A stretch of DNA of 6,876 nt from contig CAKTXO010000081.1 of NCBI GenBank assembly GCA_934630985.1, positions 1 through 6,876 on the forward strand, in the 5' to 3' direction. Of the stretch, positions 1-5,281 are shown in pieces. Position 1 is the stretch's first letter; the number at the start of each line of letters is the position of its first letter. The notes beneath the pieces are model-generated. The model made no database searches. It was not told the origin of the DNA and saw only the letters and a program-made list of their open reading frames with translations. The DNA is from an uncultured Oscillospiraceae bacterium (GTDB lineage: Bacteria > Bacillota > Clostridia > Oscillospirales > Oscillospiraceae). A program made the translations under genes and the position numbers.

Positions 1-87
1 GGCTACCAGACCCTGGACGGACTGCTGGAGGCCATCGGTCTGGATCGGGACAAGGTCTGCACCTACTGCTGGACAGGAAAAGAGTAA
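1..87 (+). CDS. purF: Amidophosphoribosyltransferase (PurF), C-terminal end only
   Basis: This is the last 28 codons of a gene that begins before the window, ending at TAA 85-87. PurF converts PRPP and glutamine to phosphoribosylamine, the committed step of purine synthesis. The visible tail reads LDGLLEAIG followed by KVCTYCWTGKE. The CxxC pair with an aromatic-TGK behind it matches the C-terminal CxxCFTGKYP region of Bacillus-type PurF, where two cysteines bind the 4Fe-4S cluster (family knowledge). The protein stops right after GKE, without the longer tail I remember from Bacillus PurF. Its place just ahead of purM and purN supports the call. Only the tail is visible, so the catalytic N-terminal cysteine and the PRPP site cannot be checked. 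Confidence 0.8.
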   Translation, partial: GYQTLDGLLEAIGLDRDKVCTYCWTGKE

Positions 88-101
88 CCGAATCGTATAA
101 C

Positions 102-161
102 GCTGTCATTGCGAACCAGTGCTCACACTGGTGTGGCAATCCCCCGGTTCTTCCGAGAACC
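102..161. repeat. Intergenic hairpin repeat module (TGTCATTGCGA type)
   Basis: This lies in the purF-purM gap. The first hairpin pairs ACCAGTG (115-121) with CACTGGT (126-132) around a CTCA loop. It is extended past a small bulge by ATTGC (108-112) pairing with GCAAT (136-140). A second perfect 6-bp hairpin pairs GGTTCT (146-151) with AGAACC (156-161) around TCCG. The motif TGTCATTGCGA...GGCAATCC is one I remember as a multi-copy intergenic repeat in gut Clostridia, but copy number cannot be seen here. Neither hairpin is followed by a T run, so they are not ordinary intrinsic terminators. They would be transcribed within the operon mRNA. Confidence 0.6.
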
Positions 162-202
162 TTCGCAAGAATCCATGGCTTTTGCCAGAGGCTGAAATTC
201 GA

Positions 203-246
203 CCTCATCCGCCCTTCGGGCACCTTCCCCTCCCAGGGGAAGGCTT
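203..246. repeat. Intergenic double-hairpin repeat (CCTCATCC...AGGGGAAGGCTT)
   Basis: Two adjacent perfect stem-loops follow the lead-in CCTCATCC. The first pairs GCCC (211-214) with GGGC (218-221) around TTC. The second is a 9-bp stem pairing CCTTCCCCT (223-231) with AGGGGAAGG (235-243) around CCC. From memory, this architecture (CCTCATCC, a variable small hairpin, then CCTTCCCCTCCCAGGGGAAGG) is a high-copy intergenic repeat of Faecalibacterium-like and other Oscillospirales genomes. The second hairpin is not followed by a T tract on either strand. Position 246 is 41 bases before the purM start, so the module leaves the purM ribosome binding site free. Confidence 0.6.
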
Positions 247-287
247 GGGGTACGTTGACCGTTGATTATCAATAAAGGAGTAACATT

Positions 288-1337
288 ATGGATCACAAGA
301 ATTCCTTCTCCGCAAGCTACGCCGCTGCCGGCGTGGACATCACCGCCGGCTACCGGGCGGTGGAGCTGATGAAAAAGCATGTAGCCCGAACCCGCAATGA
401 AGGCTGCCTGGACGACGTAGGCGGCTTCGGCGGCTGCTTCGGTCTGCCCACCGGCATGGAAGAGCCGGTGCTGGTTTCCGGCACCGACGGCTGCGGCACC
501 AAGGTCAAGCTGGCCATTCTCATGGACAAGCACGACACCATCGGCATTGACTGCGTGGCCATGTGCGTCAACGACATCATCTGCGTGGGCGCGAAGCCCC
601 TCTTTTTCCTGGACTACATCGCCTGCGGCAAGAACGTGCCCGAGAAAATCGCCGAGATCGTCGGCGGCGTGGCCGAGGGCTGCGTCCAGTCCGGTGCTGC
701 CCTGATTGGCGGCGAGACCGCCGAGCATCCGGGCATGATGCCCGTGGAGGATTACGACCTGGCGGGCTTCGCCGTGGGTATTGTGGATAAGAAGAAGATT
801 CTCGACAACACCCGGATGACGGAAGGGGACGTGGTCATCGCCCTGCCCTCCACCGGCATCCACTCCAACGGCTTCTCCCTGTGCCGGAAGGTTTTCGACA
901 TCGACAACAACAATCCGGAGCTGTATGTGCCCCGGGCTGAGCTGGGCGGACAGACCATTGCCGAGGCTCTGCTGGTTCCCACCAAAATCTACGTCAAGCC
1001 CGTGCTGGCTCTTCTGGAAAAGGTGGACGTAAAGGGCATCAGCCACATCACCGGCGGCGGCTTCTACGAGAACATCCCCCGTTCCATTCCCGACGGCCTG
1101 TGCGCCCGAATCGACAAGGCCAGTATCAAAGTTCTGCCCATCTTTGACGTGATCGCCAAGTGGGGCAACATTCCGGAGCGGGACATGTTCAACACCTACA
1201 ACATGGGCGTGGGCATGAGCATTGTGGTACCCAAGGCGCAGGAGCGGGAGGCTCTGGACATTCTGAAAGCAAACGGCGTGGAGGCCTACACCATGGGCGT
1301 CATCGTCAAGGGTGAGGAAAAGGTGGTTCTCCAGTGA
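288..1337 (+). CDS. purM: Phosphoribosylformylglycinamidine cyclo-ligase (AIR synthetase, PurM)
   Basis: PurM closes the imidazole ring: FGAM plus ATP gives AIR, ADP and phosphate, in the cytosol. The 349-residue product has the family's normal length. Visible landmarks are SYAAAGVDI (10-18), the ATP/metal-binding VSGTDGCGTKVKLA (63-76), GIDCVAMCVNDIICVGAKPL (86-105), GGETAEHPGMM (141-151), SNGFSLCRK (193-201) and the C-terminal-domain signature GISHITGGGFYENIPR (250-265). MFNTYNMGVGM (300-310) follows. The ATG at 288 is preceded by AAAGGAG (274-280) with a 7-base spacer. The TGA stop overlaps the GTG start of purN (GTGA, 1334-1337), indicating translational coupling. The gene looks intact. 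It is separated from purF by 200 bases of repeat-rich DNA, although they belong to consecutive parts of one pathway. Confidence 0.96.
   Translation: MDHKNSFSASYAAAGVDITAGYRAVELMKKHVARTRNEGCLDDVGGFGGCFGLPTGMEEPVLVSGTDGCGTKVKLAILMDKHDTIGIDCVAMCVNDIICVGAKPLFFLDYIACGKNVPEKIAEIVGGVAEGCVQSGAALIGGETAEHPGMMPVEDYDLAGFAVGIVDKKKILDNTRMTEGDVVIALPSTGIHSNGFSLCRKVFDIDNNNPELYVPRAELGGQTIAEALLVPTKIYVKPVLALLEKVDVKGISHITGGGFYENIPRSIPDGLCARIDKASIKVLPIFDVIAKWGNIPERDMFNTYNMGVGMSIVVPKAQEREALDILKANGVEAYTMGVIVKGEEKVVLQ
1318..1326 (+). promoter_or_regulatory. purN ribosome binding site supporting a GTG start
   Basis: AAAAGGTGG lies inside the 3' end of purM, seven bases before the GTG at 1334. It supports GTG, rather than a later ATG, as the purN start. 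The resulting N-terminus MKTRIAVFVSGGGTNL begins at the expected place for the family. Confidence 0.7.
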
Positions 1338-1933
1338 AAACCAGAATCGCGGTTTTTGTCTCCGGCGGCGGCACCAATCTCCAGGCCTTGATTGATGCCC
1401 AGGGCAAGGTGCTGCAAAGCGGCGAAATTGCCCTGGTGGTATCCAACAACGCCGGGGCCTATGCCCTGGAACGGGCGAAAAAGGCAGGGATTCCCACCGC
1501 CGTTGTCCTGAAAAAGGAATGCGGCTCTCAGGATGCCTTTGAGGAAAGGCTCAAGGAGGTTCTGACCGAGCATGGCATTGAGGTCATCATTCTGGCAGGC
1601 TTTATGACCATTCTCACCGAGAAGTTCACCTCCTGCTACCCCAAGCGGATTCTGAACGTCCATCCCAGCCTGATTCCCGCCTTCTGCGGGGAAGGCTTCT
1701 ATGGTCTTCGGGTGCATGAGGCGGCCCTTCGCTACGGCGTGAAGGTCACCGGCGCTACGGTGCACTTCGTCAACGAGATTCCCGACGGCGGCGAGATCAT
1801 CGCCCAGAAGGCCGTCTGCATCGAGCCCGGCGACACGCCGGAAGTCCTGCAAAAGCGGGTCATGGAGCAGGCCGAATGGGTGCTTCTGCCCCAGGCGGCG
1901 GAAACCGTCTGCGCCGGTTTGCAGAGAAAATAA
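1334..1933 (+). CDS. purN: Phosphoribosylglycinamide formyltransferase (GAR transformylase, PurN)
   Basis: PurN transfers a formyl group from 10-formyltetrahydrofolate to GAR, giving FGAR. The 199-residue product is the usual length. The N-terminal phosphate-binding loop is SGGGTNLQAL (10-19). The catalytic triad of the E. coli enzyme (Asn, His, Asp) maps by motif to N108 and H110 in ILNVHPSLIPAF, and to D151 in NEIPDGGEIIAQ. GVKVTGATVHFVNE (135-148) is the conserved strand before the catalytic Asp. The loop after HPSLIP reads AFCGEGFYGLRVHEAAL, longer than in E. coli PurN, which I recall as common in Clostridia. Translation starts at GTG and overlaps the purM stop by four bases. The next gene follows after 12 bases. 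Confidence 0.95.
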   Translation: MKTRIAVFVSGGGTNLQALIDAQGKVLQSGEIALVVSNNAGAYALERAKKAGIPTAVVLKKECGSQDAFEERLKEVLTEHGIEVIILAGFMTILTEKFTSCYPKRILNVHPSLIPAFCGEGFYGLRVHEAALRYGVKVTGATVHFVNEIPDGGEIIAQKAVCIEPGDTPEVLQKRVMEQAEWVLLPQAAETVCAGLQRK

Positions 1934-1938
1934 GGGAG
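1932..1938 (+). promoter_or_regulatory. purO ribosome binding site deciding the ATG at 1946
   Basis: AAGGGAG overlaps the purN TAA stop and sits seven bases before ATG 1946. The frame could also open at TTG 1940, two codons earlier, but that codon is only one base from the AAGGGAG. ATG 1946 is therefore preferred. Confidence 0.7.
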
Positions 1939-1945
1939 ATTGCAT

Positions 1946-2671
1946 ATGAACGTCTACGAAATCAAGACCATGGCCGAGCGTCTGGCAGGAAATACCTACC
2001 CCGGTCGGGGCATTGTGCTGGGAGTGACCCCGGACGGAGCCCAGGCCGTGGCCGCCTACTTCATTATGGGCCGCAGCGTCAACTCCCGGAACCGGGTGTT
2101 TGTCCGGGAGCCCGACGGCATCCGCACGGAAGCCCACGACCCCAGTCTCATGAAAGACCCTCACCTCATTATCTATCATCCCGTCCGGGAGGTGGGACAG
2201 GGTCTCATCGTCACCAACGGCGACCAGACCGACACCGTCTGGGAATCTCTTGCCAAGGGCGAGAGCTGGGAAGCCGCCCTTCGCACCCGGCAGTTTGAGG
2301 ACGACGGCCCCAACTGGACGCCCCGGATCTCCGGCCTTCAGGCAGGGGACGGCAGCTATAAAATCTCCATTCTGAAAGCCGCCGACCCGGAAGGGAAAGA
2401 ATGTGCCCGGTACTTCTATGAGTACCCCGCCGAGCCCGGCCTGGGGCACTTCCTGCACACCTACGTCTGCGACGGCAATCCCGTGATCCCCACCTTCCAG
2501 GGGGAACCGGAGCGCACCGCCATCCCCGACGACATCGACGACTTCACCGACGAGCTGTGGAGCAATCTGAATGAAGACAACAAAATCTCCCTGTTCGTCC
2601 GGTATACCGACCTGAAAACCGGCGAAATTCAGCAGAGAATCCGCAATAAGCACCTGGAGGACACAAAATGA
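1946..2671 (+). CDS. purO: IMP cyclohydrolase, PurO family (archaeal-type)
   Basis: The predicted reaction is FAICAR to IMP plus water, the last step of IMP synthesis. The 241-residue protein has no likeness to the MGS-like cyclohydrolase domain of bifunctional PurH. It resembles the archaeal PurO family (NTN-hydrolase-like fold). Matching segments, from memory of a methanogen PurO, are YPGRGIVLGVTPDG (18-31), a conserved serine/asparagine/arginine turn GRSVNSRNRVF (42-52), IVTNGDQTDTV (88-98, against VVSNGSHTDTI) and NWTPRISG (123-130, against NTPRIAA). The remainder, about 131-241, is more divergent and makes it somewhat longer than the roughly 200-residue archaeal enzymes. The neighbour supports the role: the next gene is an AICAR formyltransferase missing its own cyclohydrolase domain, and the two overlap by ATGA (2668-2671). 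There is no signal peptide or membrane segment. The family call is fairly strong; the activity is inferred. Confidence 0.85.
   Translation: MNVYEIKTMAERLAGNTYPGRGIVLGVTPDGAQAVAAYFIMGRSVNSRNRVFVREPDGIRTEAHDPSLMKDPHLIIYHPVREVGQGLIVTNGDQTDTVWESLAKGESWEAALRTRQFEDDGPNWTPRISGLQAGDGSYKISILKAADPEGKECARYFYEYPAEPGLGHFLHTYVCDGNPVIPTFQGEPERTAIPDDIDDFTDELWSNLNEDNKISLFVRYTDLKTGEIQQRIRNKHLEDTK
2656..2660 (+). promoter_or_regulatory. AICAR formyltransferase ribosome binding site within purO
   Basis: GGAGG inside the last codons of purO precedes ATG 2668 by seven bases. The ATG overlaps the purO stop as ATGA. Strong SD plus overlap implies that the cyclohydrolase and formyltransferase are made in coupled amounts. 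Confidence 0.65.
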
Positions 2672-3852
2672 AAGAATTTGCGTTGAAATACGGCTGCAAT
2701 CCCAACCAGAAGCCTGCCTCCATCTACATGGCGGACGGCTCCGACCTGCCTATCACCATTCTGAACGGCCGTCCCGGCTACATCAATTTCCTGGATGCCC
2801 TGAACTCCTGGCAGCTGGTGAAGGAGCTGAAGGAGGCCACCGGCATGGCATCCGTCACCTCCTTCAAGCACGTCTCCCCCACCTCCGCCGCCGTGGGCAA
2901 GCCCCTGCCCGACAGCCTGAAAAAGGCCTGCTTTGTAGACGATGTGCCGGAACTGGACGACAGCCCCCTGGCCTGCGCCTATGCCCGTGCCCGGGGCACC
3001 GACCGGATGTGCTCCTTCGGCGACTGGGTGGCTCTTTCCGACGTGTGCGACGTGACCACGGCGAAGCTCATCGCCCGGGAGGTTTCCGACGGCGTCATTG
3101 CCCCGGGCTATACCGAGGAAGCGCTGGCTATCCTCAGAGCCAAGCGCAAGGGCGGCTACAACGTGGTGGCCATTGACCCGGGCTATGTCCCCGCCGAGCA
3201 GGAGACCAAGCAGGTCTTCGGCATCACCTTCCAGCAGGGAAGAAACAATTTCAAGATCAACGCCGACCTGCTGAATAACATTGTCACCGAGAACAAAAAT
3301 CTGACCGAGTCCGCCAAAATCGACCTGATCGTGGCACTGATCACCCTGAAATATACCCAGTCCAACTCCGTCTGCTTTGCCTATGACGGTCAGGCCGTGG
3401 GCGTGGGCGCCGGACAGCAGTCCCGGATTCACTGCACCCGGCTGGCAGGCTCCAAGGCCGACACCTTCTTCCTGCGCCAGCACCCCAAGACCCTGAACCT
3501 GCCCTTCCGGGAGGATCTGGGGCGTCCCGGCCGGGACAACGTCATCGACGGCTACATCAACGGCAACGAAGAGGACGTGTGCGCCGAGGGCATCTGGCAG
3601 AATTACTTCACCCGGCAGCCGGAGCGGCTGACCGAGGAAGACAAGAAAGCATTCCTTGCCGGTTTCGACGGGGTGGCTCTGGGCTCCGATGCCTTCTTCC
3701 CCTTCCCGGACAACATCAAGCGGGCCAAGGCCTCCGGCGTTCGCTACATCGCCCAGCCCGGCGGCTCCATTCGGGACGATCTGGTCATCGACGAGTGCAA
3801 CAAGGACGGCATCGTCATGGCCTTTACCGGAATGAGATTGTTCCATCATTGA
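2668..3852 (+). CDS. purH: Stand-alone AICAR formyltransferase (PurH C-terminal domain only)
   Basis: The enzyme formylates AICAR with 10-formyltetrahydrofolate to give FAICAR. In most bacteria this is the C-terminal half of bifunctional PurH. Here the 394-residue protein starts directly in that domain, at LKYGCNPNQKPA (6-17), and the roughly 200-residue N-terminal cyclohydrolase domain is absent. The catalytic Lys-His pair is K67-H68 in SFKHVSPTSAAVG. Other conserved blocks are DRMCSFGDWVALSDVCDV (112-129), SDGVIAPGYTEEAL (140-153), KYTQSNSVCFAYDGQAVGVG (228-247), GAGQQSRIHCTRLAG (247-261), SDAFFPFPDNIKRAK (340-354) and the C-terminal QPGGSIRDD...MRLFHH. By eye these blocks, and the length, match the C-terminal half of human ATIC (about 393 residues) better than the shorter E. 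coli domain. FAICAR would pass to the PurO protein encoded immediately upstream. The ATG is set by GGAGG seven bases upstream. The gene appears intact. Confidence 0.94.
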   Translation: MKEFALKYGCNPNQKPASIYMADGSDLPITILNGRPGYINFLDALNSWQLVKELKEATGMASVTSFKHVSPTSAAVGKPLPDSLKKACFVDDVPELDDSPLACAYARARGTDRMCSFGDWVALSDVCDVTTAKLIAREVSDGVIAPGYTEEALAILRAKRKGGYNVVAIDPGYVPAEQETKQVFGITFQQGRNNFKINADLLNNIVTENKNLTESAKIDLIVALITLKYTQSNSVCFAYDGQAVGVGAGQQSRIHCTRLAGSKADTFFLRQHPKTLNLPFREDLGRPGRDNVIDGYINGNEEDVCAEGIWQNYFTRQPERLTEEDKKAFLAGFDGVALGSDAFFPFPDNIKRAKASGVRYIAQPGGSIRDDLVIDECNKDGIVMAFTGMRLFHH

Positions 3853-3873
3853 GAAAAACCTCGGTGCCAGGCA

Positions 3874-3967
3874 TGTAGGGGCGGCCATTGGCCGCCCGCC
3901 GAAACCGAGCCATAAAAAGGAGTATCCAACCCGGCAGCATTGCGGGCGGCCAATGGCCGCCCCTACA
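3874..3967. repeat. Perfect 26-bp inverted repeat in the purH-purD gap
   Basis: The left arm, 3874-3899, begins TGTAGGGGCGGCC. It is exactly reverse-complementary to the right arm, 3942-3967, which ends GGCCGCCCCTACA. The loop is 42 bases (3900-3941). Each arm is itself a near-palindrome: 9-bp GGGCGGCCA/TGGCCGCCC at 3879-3897 and 3944-3962, with one central base. The RNA could therefore form either one long stem or two short hairpins. I recall TGTAGGGGCGG-type arms as dispersed intergenic repeats in GC-rich Clostridia. The TGTA...TACA ends are transposon-like, but I see no clear target-site duplication and no coding capacity. There is no T run after the stem, so it is not a typical terminator. 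It lies within the presumed operon, between two purine genes. Confidence 0.75.
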
Positions 3968-3989
3968 AGATTTCCCGCCGGGTATCGAG

Positions 3990-3997
3990 AAAGGTGG
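3990..3997 (+). promoter_or_regulatory. purD ribosome binding site deciding the ATG at 4003
   Basis: AAAGGTGG precedes ATG 4003 by five bases. The frame is open upstream to a TTG at 3940, but that extension would be translated from the right arm of the inverted repeat and adds 21 residues unlike PurD. MKLMVVGGGGREHA from 4003 is a typical PurD N-terminus. Confidence 0.75.
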
Positions 3998-4002
3998 ACA
4001 TT

Positions 4003-5268
4003 ATGAAGCTTATGGTCGTTGGCGGCGGCGGGCGGGAGCACGCCATTATCCGCTGCCTGAAAAAGAATCCGGAAGTTACCGAGATTTTTGCCCTGCCCGG
4101 AAACGGAGGCATTGCCGCGGACGCGGTCTGCGTTTCCATCGGGGCTACGGATATTGACGGCATTGTGAAATTTGCCGTGGAGAACAAAATTGACTACGCC
4201 GTGGTGGCTCCGGACGATCCTCTGGTTTTGGGCTGTGTGGATGCCCTGGAAAAGGTGGGCGTTCCCTGCTTCGGCCCCCGGGCAAACGCCGCCATCATTG
4301 AAGGCAGCAAGGTCTTCTCCAAAAATCTCATGAAGAAGTACCGTATCCCCACCGCCGGCTATGAGGTCTTCGACGACATGGATGCCGCCCTTCGGTATCT
4401 GGACACCGCCCCCATCCCCACTGTCATCAAGGCCGACGGCCTGGCTCTGGGCAAGGGCGTCATCATCGCCCAGACCCGGCAGGAAGCCAAGGATGCCGTC
4501 AAATCCATGATGGCCGACAAGGTCTTCGGCCACAGCGGCGATCACATCGTCATCGAGGAATTCTTAACCGGCCCGGAGGTCAGCGTGCTGGCCTTTACCG
4601 ACGGCAAGGTGGTAAAGCCCATGGTTTCCTCCATGGATCACAAGCGCATCGGCGACCATGACCAGGGTCTGAACACCGGCGGCATGGGCACCGTGGCTCC
4701 CAACCCCTACTACACGGAAGAAATCGCGGCCGAGTGTATGGAAGAGATTTTCCTGCCCACCATCGCCGCCATGAACGCCGAAGGCCGCACCTTCCGGGGC
4801 TGCCTGTACTTTGGTCTCATGCTGACCCCCAAAGGCCCCAAGGTCATTGAATACAACTGCCGGTTCGGTGATCCCGAGACTCAGGTGGTGCTGCCCCTGC
4901 TGGAAAGCGACCTGCTTACCGTCATGCGTGCCTGCACCGAGGGCACCTTGGAGAACACCGAGGTCAGATTTTCCGACAAGCACGCCTGCTGCGTGATTCT
5001 GGCATCCGCCGGATATCCCGTCTCCTATAAGAAGGGCTTCCCCATCACCATGACCGCCGAGGCCGCCGCTCACACCTATGTGGCCGGAGCCAAGCTGGAA
5101 GACGGAACCCTCGTCACCTCCGGCGGCCGGGTCACCGGCACCACCGCCGTGGCGGATTCTTTGGCGGAAGCCATCCGGGAAGCTTACCGGCTGTCCGATG
5201 GGGTGAAATTCGAGGGAGCCTACCGCAGAAGCGACATCGGTCAGCGAGCCCTGCAGGCCGGAAAATAA
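4003..5268 (+). CDS. purD: Phosphoribosylamine-glycine ligase (GAR synthetase, PurD)
   Basis: PurD joins phosphoribosylamine, glycine and ATP to form GAR, the substrate of PurN. The 421-residue product is of normal family length. The N-terminal domain begins VVGGGGREHAI (5-15) and contains LPGNGGIA (31-38) and the variant VVAPDDPLVLG (67-77), where many homologues have GPE. The ATP-grasp region shows GPRANAAIIEGSKVFSK (91-107), IKADGLALGKGV (142-153), IEEFLTGPEVS (184-194), DHKRIGDHDQGLNTGGMG (212-229) and the metal/ATP-binding IEYNCRFGDPETQ (282-294). The C-terminal domain carries LVTSGGRVTGTTA (370-382) and FEGAYRRSDIG (403-413). Translation starts at ATG 4003 with AAAGGTGG upstream. The gene is separated from purH by a repeat-filled gap of 150 bases, and from purL by 13 bases. 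Confidence 0.96.
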   Translation: MKLMVVGGGGREHAIIRCLKKNPEVTEIFALPGNGGIAADAVCVSIGATDIDGIVKFAVENKIDYAVVAPDDPLVLGCVDALEKVGVPCFGPRANAAIIEGSKVFSKNLMKKYRIPTAGYEVFDDMDAALRYLDTAPIPTVIKADGLALGKGVIIAQTRQEAKDAVKSMMADKVFGHSGDHIVIEEFLTGPEVSVLAFTDGKVVKPMVSSMDHKRIGDHDQGLNTGGMGTVAPNPYYTEEIAAECMEEIFLPTIAAMNAEGRTFRGCLYFGLMLTPKGPKVIEYNCRFGDPETQVVLPLLESDLLTVMRACTEGTLENTEVRFSDKHACCVILASAGYPVSYKKGFPITMTAEAAAHTYVAGAKLEDGTLVTSGGRVTGTTAVADSLAEAIREAYRLSDGVKFEGAYRRSDIGQRALQAGK

Positions 5269-5274
5269 GGGAGG
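5267..5274 (+). promoter_or_regulatory. purL ribosome binding site
   Basis: AAGGGAGG overlaps the purD stop codon TAA (5266-5268) and lies seven bases before ATG 5282. This fixes the purL start, whose MVYRVYVEKKPG N-terminus fits the long clostridial FGAM synthase family. Confidence 0.75.
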
Positions 5275-5281
5275 ACGCCAT

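Noticed and set aside
146..161. Intrinsic terminator after purF
   Set aside because: The 6-bp stem is followed by CTTCGCAAG rather than a T run, so it does not fit a Rho-independent terminator.
223..250. Intrinsic terminator formed by the 9-bp CCTTCCCCT/AGGGGAAGG hairpin
   Set aside because: It is followed by CTTGGGG, with no T tract on either strand. A repeat module is the better explanation.
255..286. A promoter before purM (TTGACC at 255 with a downstream TAACAT at 281)
   Set aside because: The spacing of 20 bases is too long, the second box is weak and overlaps the translation start region. No better pair was found.
88..287. A purine riboswitch or PurR box in the purF-purM gap
   Set aside because: I see no conserved purine-aptamer loops and no pair of CGAAYRTT-like boxes. 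Such control would be expected upstream of the first gene of the operon, which is outside the window.
123..1046. A 307-codon minus-strand frame opposite purM and the upstream gap
   Set aside because: It is a shadow of purM. Its remainder reads through the hairpin repeats and has no convincing product.
3874..3967. A complete insertion sequence or CRISPR element
   Set aside because: The element is only 94 bases, with no transposase, no clear target duplication and no repeat-spacer periodicity.
3888..4157. A small + strand frame starting in the inverted-repeat loop region and running into purD
   Set aside because: It translates repeat sequence, then purD in the wrong frame, and lacks a ribosome binding site in the right place.
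1286..4545. Long open frames on the minus strand opposite purN, purO, purH and purD (up to 638 codons)
   Set aside because: They lie wholly opposite well-supported genes, have low-complexity Gly/Ala/His/Val-rich translations and match no family. They are a by-product of G/C-rich third codon positions in the + strand genes.
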